Shown piece by piece: positions 28,253-38,814 of a stretch of DNA of 64,000 nt (the stretch's first letter is position 1; every line of letters starts with the position of its first letter). The notes beneath the pieces are model-generated. The model was given only the letters and a program-made list of their open reading frames with translations, made no database searches and was not told the DNA's origin. The stretch lies in assembly GCA_029239975.1 (NCBI GenBank), contig JARBTX010000001.1, positions 62,001 to 126,000 of the forward strand, written 5' to 3'. The translations under genes and the position numbers were made by a program. The DNA comes from Anaerocolumna sp. (lineage in GTDB: Bacteria > Bacillota > Clostridia > Lachnospirales > Lachnospiraceae).

Positions 28253-29977
28253 ATGAAAGTAACAGGAACTAATTTATTTGTAAAAGCACTGAAAGAAGAA
28301 GGTGTAACTACATTATTTGGTTACCCAGGTGGATATGCCATTGATTTATTTGATGAGTTGTATAAGCAAAATGACATTGAGTTAATCCTTCCAAGGCATG
28401 AACAAGGCTTAATTCATGCTGCTGATGGTTATGCTAGGTCAACTGGTAAAGTTGGTGTTTGTCTAGTAACAAGTGGCCCTGGAGCAACAAATTTAGTAAC
28501 AGGAATCGCAACTGCTAATTATGATAGTGTTCCTTTAGTTTGTTTTACTGGGCAAGTTCCTACACATCTAATCGGAAATGATGCATTTCAAGAAGTTGAC
28601 ATCATTGGCATCACTAGAAGTATCTGTAAATATGGTGTGACCGTACGCCATAGAGAAGATTTAGGTCGTATTATCAAAGAAGCATTTTATATAGCAAGTA
28701 CAGGTAAACCTGGCCCAGTTATTGTAGATCTCCCGAAAGATGTCATACTTGATTTAGGTAGTGATACTTATCCAAAAGAAGTTAATATTAGAAGCTATAA
28801 ACCAAGTTTTAAAGCGCATATTGGACAATTAAGAAAAGCACTTGATATGCTTCACGAAGCAAAGAAACCATTGTTCCTTATTGGTGGTGGCGTAACTATT
28901 TCTCGTGCTACTACTGCGTTTACGAAACTAGCTGAGATAACAAATGTACCAGTTGTTACAACCATTATGGGTAAAGGTTCTATAGATACAAAACATCCCC
29001 TTTTTATTGGAAATATAGGTATGCATGGCTGTTATGCAGGTAATAAGGCAATTAGTGAGTGTGATTTACTCTTTTCCATCGGTACTAGGTTTAATGACAG
29101 AATCACTGGAAAGCTTGGTGAATTTGCTCCCAATGCAAAAATTGTTCATATCGATATTGATTCTGCTTCTATCTCAAAAAACATCGTAGTAGATGTACCA
29201 ATTGTAGCAGATGCAAAAAACGCGATTGAAAGTATGATTCAGGAAGCGCATTCATGTAAAATAACATCCTGGTTAGAACAGATACAATTATGGAAAAATG
29301 AATATCCAATTGGTATGACTCAGACAGATGGAATTACACCAGAGAAAATAATTGATAAAATTAACGATTTATTTCCATCATCCATAGTTGTAACTGATGT
29401 TGGTCAACATCAAATGTGGACCACTCAATTTCTTGACTTAAATGAGCAAAAACAGCTATTAACATCTGGTGGACTAGGAACCATGGGATTTGGATTCCCT
29501 GCTGCTATTGGAGCTCAACTTGGTAATCCAGATAGAAAGGTAATTTGTATCTCAGGGGATGGTGGAATGCAGATGAACATTCAAGAAATGGCAACAGCAG
29601 TAGCTAATGAATTGCCTTTAATCTTGTGTATCTTTAATAATAGTTGTTTAGGAATGGTACGCCAATGGCAAAAACTTTTCTTTGGTAAACGTTACTCTTC
29701 TACTTGTTTAAGATCTAGGAAAAATTGTAGCAAGCATTGTGGTGGAGCAAACAATGGTTGTCCAGCTTACTCACCAGATTTTATAAAACTTGCAGAAAGT
29801 TATGGGGCCTTTGGAATTCGTGTAGAAAAGGAAGAAGATATTGAATTAGCTTTTAATAATGCAATGAAAAATGAAAAAGCTCCAACAATAATTGAATTTA
29901 TGATAGATAGTGAAGAACTAGTACTTCCTATGGTTCAAGGTGGTAAACCGTTAAGCGAGATGATTTTAGAATGTTAA
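28253..29977 (+). CDS. ilvB: Acetolactate synthase large subunit
   Basis: TPP enzyme that condenses two pyruvates to acetolactate (valine/leucine route) or pyruvate with 2-oxobutyrate (isoleucine). 574 residues: catalytic Glu50 in LPRHEQGLIHAADGYAR, FAD-binding middle domain, TPP motif GDGGMQMNIQEMATAVANE (about 436-454). An unusual Cys-rich stretch at about 482-505 (STCLRSRKNC, SKHC, NNGC) interrupts the region before PDFIKLAESYGA. ATG 28253 has AAAGGAG; the frame upstream overlaps the T-box terminator and is not coding. Confidence 0.95.
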   Translation: MKVTGTNLFVKALKEEGVTTLFGYPGGYAIDLFDELYKQNDIELILPRHEQGLIHAADGYARSTGKVGVCLVTSGPGATNLVTGIATANYDSVPLVCFTGQVPTHLIGNDAFQEVDIIGITRSICKYGVTVRHREDLGRIIKEAFYIASTGKPGPVIVDLPKDVILDLGSDTYPKEVNIRSYKPSFKAHIGQLRKALDMLHEAKKPLFLIGGGVTISRATTAFTKLAEITNVPVVTTIMGKGSIDTKHPLFIGNIGMHGCYAGNKAISECDLLFSIGTRFNDRITGKLGEFAPNAKIVHIDIDSASISKNIVVDVPIVADAKNAIESMIQEAHSCKITSWLEQIQLWKNEYPIGMTQTDGITPEKIIDKINDLFPSSIVVTDVGQHQMWTTQFLDLNEQKQLLTSGGLGTMGFGFPAAIGAQLGNPDRKVICISGDGGMQMNIQEMATAVANELPLILCIFNNSCLGMVRQWQKLFFGKRYSSTCLRSRKNCSKHCGGANNGCPAYSPDFIKLAESYGAFGIRVEKEEDIELAFNNAMKNEKAPTIIEFMIDSEELVLPMVQGGKPLSEMILEC

Positions 29978-30020
29978 CAATAAACTAAACTATATGTAAT
30001 AAGAAAGGAATTAGATTACT

Positions 30021-30518
30021 ATGAAAAAAAGATGGATTTCATTATATGTGGAAAATGACGTAGGTGTTTTAGCCAAAATATCTGGTCTTTTCTCTGGTAA
30101 ATCATATAACTTAGAAAGTTTAACTGTTGGTACTACGGAAGACTCAACCATATCTAGAATGACAATTGGGCTTAAAAGTGATGATGTTACTTTTGAGCAA
30201 ATCAAAAAACAATTAAATCGTCTTGTTGAAGTAATAAAGGTTATTGATATTACCAATATCCCAACTCATATGAAAGAGATATTATTTATTAAGATAAAAA
30301 ATTGTTCCAAAGAAGATAAAACCGAATTATTTCAACTTGCAAATGTATTTAAAGCGTCCATAACAGATTATGGATTTGATTCCATATTATTAGAATGTGT
30401 TCAAACTGAAACCAAAAATGATGATATTATAAAGTTAATTACAAGTCAGTACAAACAGGTGGAAGTTGTACGTGGCGGAAGTGTAGCAATTGAATCTATA
30501 AGTATGTCAGATCGTTGA
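30021..30518 (+). CDS. ilvN: Acetolactate synthase small regulatory subunit
   Basis: Regulatory partner of IlvB, 165 residues. An N-terminal ACT domain (about 4-75; WISLYVENDVGVLAKISGLFSG) normally binds valine for feedback inhibition, and a C-terminal ALS_ss_C domain (about 82-158) follows. It lies 43 bp after ilvB with AAAGGA, in the same T-box-controlled transcript. A structured repeat element begins 18 bp after its stop. Confidence 0.94.
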   Translation: MKKRWISLYVENDVGVLAKISGLFSGKSYNLESLTVGTTEDSTISRMTIGLKSDDVTFEQIKKQLNRLVEVIKVIDITNIPTHMKEILFIKIKNCSKEDKTELFQLANVFKASITDYGFDSILLECVQTETKNDDIIKLITSQYKQVEVVRGGSVAIESISMSDR

Positions 30519-30536
30519 TTTGTTATTTTCCTATTA

Positions 30537-30684
30537 TAGGTAATTACCTAACTATATAGTTTATTAAAATGATTATACAATATGAACGTGTTTTGCTTCA
30601 ATTACCCTAAGGGGGCAAGATTCAACTAAACACGTACATATTGTATATTAATAAGGGACATCATTGATGTTTCACAATCACCTA
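30537..30684 (+). repeat. Structured intergenic repeat element, copy B
   Basis: A 148-bp element related to copy A (12145-12296, minus). Terminal repeats TAGGTAATT and ATCACCTA, stem TATACAATATG-ACGTGTTT with its complement, and apical core ACCCTAAGGGGGCAAGATTCA. The right third (GGACATCATTGATGTTTC) is nearly identical to copy A. It lies between ilvN and the convergent YkgJ-type gene. Confidence 0.85.
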
Positions 30685-30782
30685 ATTGTACTTAATTTCC
30701 AAAAAGAGAATTGTATACTACCATTCACTGCTTTGAAAAATCTACCTAATGGATATTTCATTAATTTGATAACCTATTAAAC

Positions 30783-31448
30783 TTAAACTACGGATGCTAT
30801 AATGCTTTTTGCCTCATTTAAACGTTCATGAAACTGTGTGTAAAAATCTAGATTATAATTGTATGGTTTTAAAAAGAAAGTTCCTAATGCATACATATTA
30901 ATATCTTTTGCTCTATCTGGAACTTGCTTGATTTTATCTTGGATACTAATTAAAAAATAGTGCCAAGCTATAATAAATTGCTCATTTTCTTTTATATCTG
31001 ATGTATCTATCCACTTACGTACTTTTACTTTCGTTTTATTGGACTTTTTACATTCATGAACTTGTAAGAAATATTTAAAAGATTCATTCTCGTAATATCT
31101 TCCTAACGGAAATAATCTGCAAATTCCAGGTCTAAACTTATGGATACTGCATCTACCTTCCTGATTAAGAAAGGAACATCTTTCTTCCGAGCCTGACATC
31201 TTTAGATTAGGAAGTATAATTCCATCTACCACGTTAAGTTCAATCCTATCTTTTAACAATTCTTCCATGGATTTATTAAGATTTTTTATTAATTTATATA
31301 TATCAAGCGGATCCAAAACTATAGAATTACCCATTCCTTGACAACATGAAAAACATCCTTCACAACCATTACAATCTGCTTTAACCAAATCATTTAATTC
31401 ATATAATTTACCATCTGAAATTTCTTCTAGGCTTATATTTCTTATCAT
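30783..31448 (-). CDS. YkgJ family cysteine cluster protein
   Basis: A 221-residue protein with the YkgJ-type cluster CNGCEGCFSCC (Cys26, 29, 32, 35, 36) and a second set in CSFLNQEGRCSIHKFRPGIC (about 98-117), which together are thought to bind zinc or an Fe-S cluster. ATG 31448 has AGAGG 8 bases upstream; an earlier ATG at 31472 has none. The biochemical role of the family is unsettled. Monocistronic by orientation and spacing. Confidence 0.85.
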   Translation of the reverse strand: MIRNISLEEISDGKLYELNDLVKADCNGCEGCFSCCQGMGNSIVLDPLDIYKLIKNLNKSMEELLKDRIELNVVDGIILPNLKMSGSEERCSFLNQEGRCSIHKFRPGICRLFPLGRYYENESFKYFLQVHECKKSNKTKVKVRKWIDTSDIKENEQFIIAWHYFLISIQDKIKQVPDRAKDINMYALGTFFLKPYNYNLDFYTQFHERLNEAKSIIASVV

Positions 31449-31580
31449 ACTAAGATCCTCTCTTTGTAACATACCAATTAGAATTACTCCTATTTAATCA
31501 CAGATGTCATTATATATCATCAAGAATAAAAATACTACTATATTTAGTCTTAAGTTAGATCTCAAGTTTATGATATAATC

Positions 31581-31622
31581 AAAAAAAGTTTTACGTTGTT
31601 AACACAACGTAAAACTTTTTTA
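31581..31622 (-). terminator. Terminator of gdhA
   Basis: Symmetrical hairpin AAAGTTTTACGTTGT/ACAACGTAAAACTTT with T-runs on both strands, about 95 bp after gdhA. Confidence 0.88.
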
Positions 31623-31714
31623 TATAGTCAACTGGCATAGGATTTTTTAAATTATACTCCCCTGTATAAAACCTAATGAAACCAGTCTTTTTAATTTTAT
31701 GAAAAAAATGTTTT

Positions 31715-33073
<1,359 letters not shown>

Positions 33074-33099
33074 TTATTAACAAAAATAAATCTTAGCAC

Positions 33100-33136
33100 A
33101 AAAAAAGGGCGTAATTTTAAACGCAATTACCCCTTT
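33100..33136 (-). terminator. Hairpin in the gdhA leader / amidase terminator
   Basis: Minus-strand hairpin GGGGTAATT/AATTACGCCC followed by TTTTTTT. It lies after the amidase gene and also downstream of the likely gdhA promoter, so it may terminate the amidase transcript, attenuate gdhA, or both. Confidence 0.7.
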
Positions 33137-33152
33137 GTCTTTGCTCATTTTA

Positions 33153-33180
33153 ATTATAACACTTTACTGCGGAAAAGCAA
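33153..33180 (-). promoter_or_regulatory. Probable gdhA promoter
   Basis: Minus-strand -35-like TTGCTT (33175-33180), 16-bp spacer, -10 TATAAT (33153-33158). The -35 is weak. If used, the transcript begins about 10 bases before the hairpin at 33100-33136. Confidence 0.45.
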
Positions 33181-33225
33181 GGAAATTTTATGAATAATTA
33201 TCCAATTGATTTTATATACATTAAT

Positions 33226-34374
33226 TTATTCACGAACAATTAACGTATCGAAACCTTGTAACTTTAAGGCTCTTTCTATCTCTTGCGCACGTTCAATAGA
33301 TGGTAGACGCCCTACTTGCACAGCATATAATTCTCCTTGTGGAACTACATCAACAGTATATCCAAGCCTAGACATATAATACTGTAAATTAGTAGCATTA
33401 GATGGAGTACGGAATAAACCAACTTGAATTCGATAAACTGGGCTATCATTCGCTGGCATCGGTTGCGTTGGACGCATCGGTTGCGTCGGCTGCATCGGTT
33501 GCGCTGGCTGCATCGGTTGCGTCGGTTCCATCGGTTGAGTTGGCTCCATCGGTTGAGTTGGCTCCATCGGTTGAGTTGGCCTCATCGGCTGTGTTGGCTG
33601 CATCGGCTGTGTTGGCTGCATCGGCTGTGTCGGCTGCATCGGTTGAGTTGGTCTCATCGGTTGAGTTGGTCTCATCGGTTGCGCCGGTTGTGTCGGCTGC
33701 ATCGGTTGAGTTGGTCTCATCGGTTGTGTAGGTCTCATCGGTTGCGCCGGTTGTGTTGGCTGCATTGGTTGTGTTGGTTGCATCGGCTGTGTTGGCTGCA
33801 TCGGTTGTGCTTGCCTCATCGGTTGAGTTGGCATCGTTCCTTCAGTTTCAAAGCCATCTGATATACCAGAAGCTATTTCATAAGCTATATCGGTAAATCT
33901 TTCATCAAATAGAACATTATCTTCGTCAGAGTTAATAAAACCTACTTCAATCAATATCGCCGGGCTATCTGTTCTTCGAAGTACTGCTAACTGATTTCTA
34001 ATATCAATACCTAAATTCGTAAAACCAAGACTTTCTAATCTTTCATTCACATTTTCAGCAATTTCTTGTTTTAATCCACCTTCATCGTAAATGAGTGTTT
34101 GAACACCATTATATTCATTGGGTGTTGGACCCGAATTTCTATGAATTGAAACAAATAAGTCCGCATCCTCTGCATTAGCAATCTGAGCTCTTTCTACAGG
34201 TGATAAATATACATCATCAACTCTTGTAAAAATCACATCAAATCCGTTATAAGCTAAAACTTCACCAATTGCTAAGGTTAAGTCCAAATTATCATCTTTC
34301 TCAAGACGTCCTTCATAAATAGCACCATTATCATATCCACCGTGACCTGCATCTAAAACAATTGTATAAGCCAT
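33226..34374 (-). CDS. N-acetylmuramoyl-L-alanine amidase with QPM-repeat linker and SPOR domain
   Basis: Cleaves the bond between MurNAc and the peptide stem. Amidase_3 domain (about 1-175) with zinc ligands His11, Glu25 and His78 and catalytic Glu143 (LIEVGFI). A linker of some 125 residues (about 182-308) is built of hexapeptide-like QPM[Q/R/E]PT repeats, and a SPOR domain (about 312-382) closes the protein. No signal peptide is present. Amidase_3 plus SPOR without a signal resembles Bacillus CwlC, the mother-cell-lysis amidase; that parallel is inferred. GAGG site before ATG. Confidence 0.88.
   Translation of the reverse strand: MAYTIVLDAGHGGYDNGAIYEGRLEKDDNLDLTLAIGEVLAYNGFDVIFTRVDDVYLSPVERAQIANAEDADLFVSIHRNSGPTPNEYNGVQTLIYDEGGLKQEIAENVNERLESLGFTNLGIDIRNQLAVLRRTDSPAILIEVGFINSDEDNVLFDERFTDIAYEIASGISDGFETEGTMPTQPMRQAQPMQPTQPMQPTQPMQPTQPAQPMRPTQPMRPTQPMQPTQPAQPMRPTQPMRPTQPMQPTQPMQPTQPMQPTQPMRPTQPMEPTQPMEPTQPMEPTQPMQPAQPMQPTQPMRPTQPMPANDSPVYRIQVGLFRTPSNATNLQYYMSRLGYTVDVVPQGELYAVQVGRLPSIERAQEIERALKLQGFDTLIVRE
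33450..33830 (-). repeat. 18-bp coding repeats in the amidase linker
   Basis: About twenty imperfect 18-bp units encode QPMxPT, with shorter QPAQPM variants. Neighbouring units are often identical at the DNA level (for example three GAG-containing QPMEPT units in a row), a sign of recent slippage or unequal exchange. Long antisense frames here are by-products of the repeat. Confidence 0.85.
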
Positions 34375-34430
34375 TTTGTCCTCAACTACAAATCTATTTA
34401 TGCTATAATATGCTTGAGAAATTATAACGG

Positions 34431-35312
34431 TTACCTTTCATCTAAAATATAATAGTCATATTGGGTCTTTATTTGAAATCCAGATTTTATATATAAAGAA
34501 AAAGCTTTTTTATTATCACTTCCTACATGTAGTGTAATATATTTAAAACCTTTTTCCTTTAATTCATTAATAATTATAGTTAATGCCAATTTACCGTAAC
34601 CTTTACCTTGATATTTAGGTACTATACCAAAACCGAATATAAATGCATTATTATCCTGGACGTTCATGTTGCAGATTCCAATAAATTCATTGTGATTATA
34701 TATAGAGATACTAAAGCAATCTTTGGATTCAATTACATAGTTTAATAAGTCGTATTCTTCATCAATAGTCGTATGAAATATATTAGCACAAATCTTTGCT
34801 ATTTTATTTAAATCAGATTCATTTGTGTTTTTTGTCTGGATTGATGAATTTTCTATGAATTTATAGTTTTGTCTTGACTCGTTTTCTAAATTTAAATCAA
34901 GACATAATAAGTACTCTGATTTGCGATATATTGCCCCAATATGATTGATGCTTTGTAATCCATCTTTGCTAGATGGTTCATTTACTATATAAATATCATT
35001 TATTTGATATTGTTCTAATTCCTCTTTCGCAAGGTTTAATAATAATTTAAAATAACCCTTATGTCTCTCTTGTGGTAATGTATAAGCTGAAATCTCTGCT
35101 TCTTTTTCTGTTGGTTGATCGATTGTTAATACACTTACAAGTTTATTATTGAAATAAAGAAGAAAGAAGCAGTCTAGTTCATAAGTATAATTATTTTCAT
35201 TGGATAGGTATAATGTTCTTTCTAATCCGTCCACTCTTAGACATTCTTGAACTAATTCCCTAACATCAGACTGATATTTTTCATCTAGTTTATTACATTT
35301 TATAACATCCAT
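34431..35312 (-). CDS. GNAT family N-acetyltransferase, two-domain
   Basis: A 293-residue protein with two GNAT-like halves. The C-terminal half (about 155-293) keeps the acetyl-CoA loop [12 protein letters not shown] (Q/RxxGxG/A) and the end motif LYIKSGFQ. The N-terminal half (about 1-140) has a degenerate version, [16 protein letters not shown]. The substrate is unknown. GAGG site at the start; it lies between the small lipoprotein and amidase genes, which may be co-transcribed with it. Confidence 0.83.
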   Translation of the reverse strand: MDVIKCNKLDEKYQSDVRELVQECLRVDGLERTLYLSNENNYTYELDCFFLLYFNNKLVSVLTIDQPTEKEAEISAYTLPQERHKGYFKLLLNLAKEELEQYQINDIYIVNEPSSKDGLQSINHIGAIYRKSEYLLCLDLNLENESRQNYKFIENSSIQTKNTNESDLNKIAKICANIFHTTIDEEYDLLNYVIESKDCFSISIYNHNEFIGICNMNVQDNNAFIFGFGIVPKYQGKGYGKLALTIIINELKEKGFKYITLHVGSDNKKAFSLYIKSGFQIKTQYDYYILDER

Positions 35313-35334
35313 AACTACCTCTTTCTAGTAATTA

Positions 35335-35829
35335 CTATTCAATCTGTATTGATAACGACCCATCAGAACCATGCAATAAAACTAATCTATCATTTACTAT
35401 CCAGTACATGTTGATGATTTCATTCCCATTCTCTGAATTATCTTCATTCAATTGTTCTTTTGTTGGAATACCCAATTCATCTGTTAACAAGGTTTCCCAT
35501 TTGTTAACATCATACTCGGGCAAATAGGTGTATACACCTTGTACTGTACCATTTTCATTATATGATAATATTGCAGTAAGGGCATTATCTTGTATTTTAT
35601 ACAGATATTCTCGAGTGATAACATACGTACCATCTGGAACATCTTTCACTCCTTCACCTAGTAGGTTAATTATTTCCGTATCTTTTTTTCCAATAATTTG
35701 CGTAAAGTTAAGTAAAGAAATGTTTTTTAACCCATTGTCATTATTGTTATCTTTATTTCTCAAATCACAAGAACAAAACGTGATAATAATTACTATTAAA
35801 TATATCAAACCATTCAATTTTTTACGCAT
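35335..35829 (-). CDS. Small putative lipoprotein
   Basis: A 164-residue protein with a signal peptide (about 1-21) ending FCSC, a plausible though imperfect lipobox (Cys at about 21). The mature part is about 140 residues of mixed alpha/beta character (IGKKDTEIINLLGEGVKD and later LYKIQDNALTAILSYNENG), resembling small SmpA/OmlA-type or beta-lactamase-inhibitor-like folds; I cannot name the family. ATG 35829 with GGAGG is chosen over the codon at 35844. Confidence 0.7.
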   Translation of the reverse strand: MRKKLNGLIYLIVIIITFCSCDLRNKDNNNDNGLKNISLLNFTQIIGKKDTEIINLLGEGVKDVPDGTYVITREYLYKIQDNALTAILSYNENGTVQGVYTYLPEYDVNKWETLLTDELGIPTKEQLNEDNSENGNEIINMYWIVNDRLVLLHGSDGSLSIQIE

Positions 35830-35962
35830 AATATACCTCCACACAAAATCATAATCATAAACTTACCATTTTATTAAGCTTAATTTAATTAACGTTATTA
35901 TGTATGTATTTTATGATTAATATGAATTATAATGGTAGTATTTTATTTCTTTATTATTGTAT

Positions 35963-36559
35963 TTAGATAGATAAGAATAGTTTAATTAATAATGGTACCA
36001 CAGAAGAACAAATTACTCCATTGAAAATTGCCATAACCACTACTTCTTCATCAGTGAATTTAATCAACATAGGTAAGGTTGTATCTTCACTGGTTGCTCC
36101 TGCTGGTGCAATTGCTGTATACTTATTAAATCTTCTAGCCACAAAGGGTATGATAAGAAATGAAATTATTTCCCTAAGTAGATTACTTAAAAATGCTATC
36201 GTACCTAATCTAGGACCGGCCATATCAGTTATCATTACTCCAGATAAGCTATACCAACCTAATCCTGATGCCACTGCTGCTCCATTTCTTATATCAATTC
36301 CAAGAATTAAACTTCCTATGATACCACCAATCACAGTTGCAATTATAGTACCAACCGGTATTAATAAAATTTTTATATGATACTCTTTTATTTTAGAAAA
36401 TACACTTTTGTTTAACCCTACACTAATTCCTACAGAAAACATTAGTATGTATAAAATAAATGGTGTGTATAAGGTAATATTCTTCAATATAGAATCATTA
36501 AATATCCACTTACCACTTAAAATCCCTAATATTAAACATATGATTGCAATATATACCAC
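35963..36559 (-). CDS. LysO-type lysine exporter, C-terminal half
   Basis: A 198-residue membrane protein with five or six hydrophobic segments, matching the C-terminal DUF340 part of LysO (YbjE), a lysine/thialysine exporter. The conserved stretch is SGLGWYSLSGVMITDMAGP with FLSNLLREI and AIAPAGATSEDTTLP. Start is GTG at 36559 with GGAG 7 bases upstream. The N-terminal half is a separate gene 96 bp upstream, so the transporter is split. Confidence 0.85.
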   Translation of the reverse strand: MVYIAIICLILGILSGKWIFNDSILKNITLYTPFILYILMFSVGISVGLNKSVFSKIKEYHIKILLIPVGTIIATVIGGIIGSLILGIDIRNGAAVASGLGWYSLSGVMITDMAGPRLGTIAFLSNLLREIISFLIIPFVARRFNKYTAIAPAGATSEDTTLPMLIKFTDEEVVVMAIFNGVICSSVVPLLIKLFLSI

Positions 36560-36654
36560 TTTTTTTCTCCATATTTTAGCTAAAGCTGTCTAAAAAACTT
36601 ATCATAAAAACTACTTCTATGCTAAGTATTTTAAACAGCCTCTATTTTTTCGTA

Positions 36655-36924
36655 TTATTTTTCGTGTTTCATGAAACGTTCTGTTAAGTAAAAAACCAAT
36701 ATAATAGATAATACCATTGGCACAATTGTTAAAATCAGACTTTCAAATCCCAAGGAATATAATTCTTTAAAAAAATCTGGTTTACTACCTAAAGATACTC
36801 CCATAGCAAATATTAGCAATGAGATACTTATCACCTGTACACGTTCGTTTAATTTTTTTAATTTTGCAGGAAATAATTTAATACCAACTACTATTCCTAC
36901 TACCAGAATAAGCAATACTAACAT
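36655..36924 (-). CDS. LysO-type lysine exporter, N-terminal half
   Basis: An 89-residue membrane protein with three hydrophobic segments, corresponding to the N-terminal part of LysO (LLIFAMGVSLGSKPDFFKEL is the recognisable stretch). GGAGG four bases before ATG. It lies 30 bp after pyruvate kinase and 95 bp before the C-terminal half; the spacing suggests pyk, both LysO halves and possibly more share a transcript. Confidence 0.83.
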   Translation of the reverse strand: MLVLLILVVGIVVGIKLFPAKLKKLNERVQVISISLLIFAMGVSLGSKPDFFKELYSLGFESLILTIVPMVLSIILVFYLTERFMKHEK

Positions 36925-36954
36925 TCTTCCTCCAAAGCATCAAATTAATTATTA

Positions 36955-38382
36955 TTAATATTGGTTCCCTGCTATATGAACTTTTAACATATTGGTTGTT
37001 CCTGATATACCAAGTGGAACTCCCGCAGTAATTACTGTAAGATCACCTTTGTTTAAAAGTCCTTTTTCTTCAACAGTTGCCACAGCATGTTCAAATAATT
37101 CGAATGTATCCTTTTCTTCTTTAATAAGAATTGGTTTAACACCCCATGATAAATTTAATTGTCTGCAAACATGTTCATATGTTGTACAACCAATAATAGT
37201 ACATGCAGGACGATATCTTGAAATCATTCTTGCTGTCTTGCCTGATTTTGTTACTGTTATAATAGCTGTTGCATTTAAGTCATGAGCTGTTGTACAAGTC
37301 GCATGAGATATTGCATCTGTAATATCTGGATTTTCTTTTGATTCTAACATACGGAAACGCTTTTTAAAATCAATATCTTGCTCTGTTCTTATAGCAATAC
37401 GAACCATAGTTTTTAATGCTTCAATTGGGTATAAACCTGCTGCTGTTTCTCCAGATAACATAATTGCACTAGTACCATCATAGATAGCATTAGCCACGTC
37501 AGTTGTCTCTGCTCTTGTAGGTCTAGGATTTTTCATCATTGAATCAAGCATCTGAGTAGCTGTAATAACCTGTTTTCCAGCATTATATACTTTTTTAATA
37601 ATCATTTTCTGTATAACTGGTACATCTTCATTCGGTATTTCAACACCCATATCACCACGGGCAATCATAATACCATCTGAAACTGCTATAATTTCATCAA
37701 TGTTTTCAACACCTTGTAAATTCTCAATTTTTGCAATAATGTTCGTGGTAGTACAATTGTATTCTTCTAAAATTTTACGTATTTCTAAAATATCTTCTGC
37801 ACATCTAGTAAAGGATGCTGCAATAAAATCGTAACCACTTTGTATACCAAAAATGATATCATCTCTATCCTTCTTGCTAATAAAAGGCATTGATAGATTG
37901 GTTCCAGGTACATTCACACCTTTATTATTGGATATTGCCCCATCATTATTAACAGTACAAATGATATCCGTATCTGTTTTACTATTTACTGTTAATTCAA
38001 TTAGACCATCATCAATAAGAACTTTTGCACCTGGTACAATATCTCCTACTAAACTATCACAATTTATGGAAACACATTCAGTAGTACCTTCTACGTCATT
38101 TATAGTTAAAGTAAAAGTTTGACCTTTTACTAAGTTTATTTTTCCATCTTTAAATCTGCCTATTCTTATTTCAGGACCCTTTGTATCAAGTAATGCAGCA
38201 ATTGGTAAATTTAGTTCTTCTCTTATTTTTATTAGGTTTTTTAAACGATTCAAATGTTCTTCATGGTCTGCATGAGAGAAATTGAATCTTGCAACATCCA
38301 TACCCGCCAAAACTAATTCTCTTAATACTCCTTCACGATCTGTTGCTGGACCTAGCGTACAAACTATTTTTGTCTTTCTCAT
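36955..38382 (-). CDS. pyk: Pyruvate kinase
   Basis: Last step of glycolysis, phosphoenolpyruvate plus ADP to pyruvate plus ATP. 475 residues: TKIVCTLGPA at the N-terminus, FNFSHADHEEH, the barrel signature IIAKIENLQGVENI (about 216-229), ARGDMGVEIP and TATQMLDSM (about 265-273), then a C-terminal allosteric domain. It lacks the extra PEP-utiliser domain found in many Bacillus enzymes. AGGAGG site before ATG. Confidence 0.96.
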   Translation of the reverse strand: MRKTKIVCTLGPATDREGVLRELVLAGMDVARFNFSHADHEEHLNRLKNLIKIREELNLPIAALLDTKGPEIRIGRFKDGKINLVKGQTFTLTINDVEGTTECVSINCDSLVGDIVPGAKVLIDDGLIELTVNSKTDTDIICTVNNDGAISNNKGVNVPGTNLSMPFISKKDRDDIIFGIQSGYDFIAASFTRCAEDILEIRKILEEYNCTTTNIIAKIENLQGVENIDEIIAVSDGIMIARGDMGVEIPNEDVPVIQKMIIKKVYNAGKQVITATQMLDSMMKNPRPTRAETTDVANAIYDGTSAIMLSGETAAGLYPIEALKTMVRIAIRTEQDIDFKKRFRMLESKENPDITDAISHATCTTAHDLNATAIITVTKSGKTARMISRYRPACTIIGCTTYEHVCRQLNLSWGVKPILIKEEKDTFELFEHAVATVEEKGLLNKGDLTVITAGVPLGISGTTNMLKVHIAGNQY

Positions 38383-38814
38383 GGTGTCCTCCTAAAGTAT
38401 ATCTTTGTTCTATTATTGAACAGTATAAATAATTTTTATAATTTTAATATCGACTAATGCCACGGGATTAATAATACACCAAAATATAAAATAAATCTAT
38501 CATAAAATACAAACTTTGTTAAATTTTTATTTAACCTTTTAAAAAAATATATTTCTTACTACAACTTTACAAAATTATTAATAATAATTGATTAAATCTT
38601 AACACTAGTTTACAATAGATAAGAAAGGAGAGAATGTTAACTTAAATTTTTATGAAAAGTTTTGTACAATAATTTATTCACAGCAAAAAATTATTGTGTT
38701 AAAATAAGAAATATTGAAGTTAACCAATAGAGACAAGTGTATTCATTATGAATAGGATATCCAAAAATAAGGATATTAATAAGGTTTATTATTTATTAGG
38801 AGGATTTTGATTTA
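38383..38814. other. Divergent promoter region of pyk and the Na/Pi cotransporter
   Basis: About 430 bp with no gene. It holds an inverted repeat CAATAATTT/AAATTATTG (38667-38696) and a pair of TTAACA-like hexamers 11 bp apart (TTAACA at 38599, TTACAA at 38610) that resembles a PhoP box. Promoters for both genes must be here, but no consensus pair is clear. Confidence 0.5.

Noticed and set aside
33402-33861. Two plus-strand frames of 109 and 145 codons opposite the amidase linker
   Set aside because: They exist only because the 18-bp coding repeat keeps the antisense frames open; no ribosome site and no start logic.
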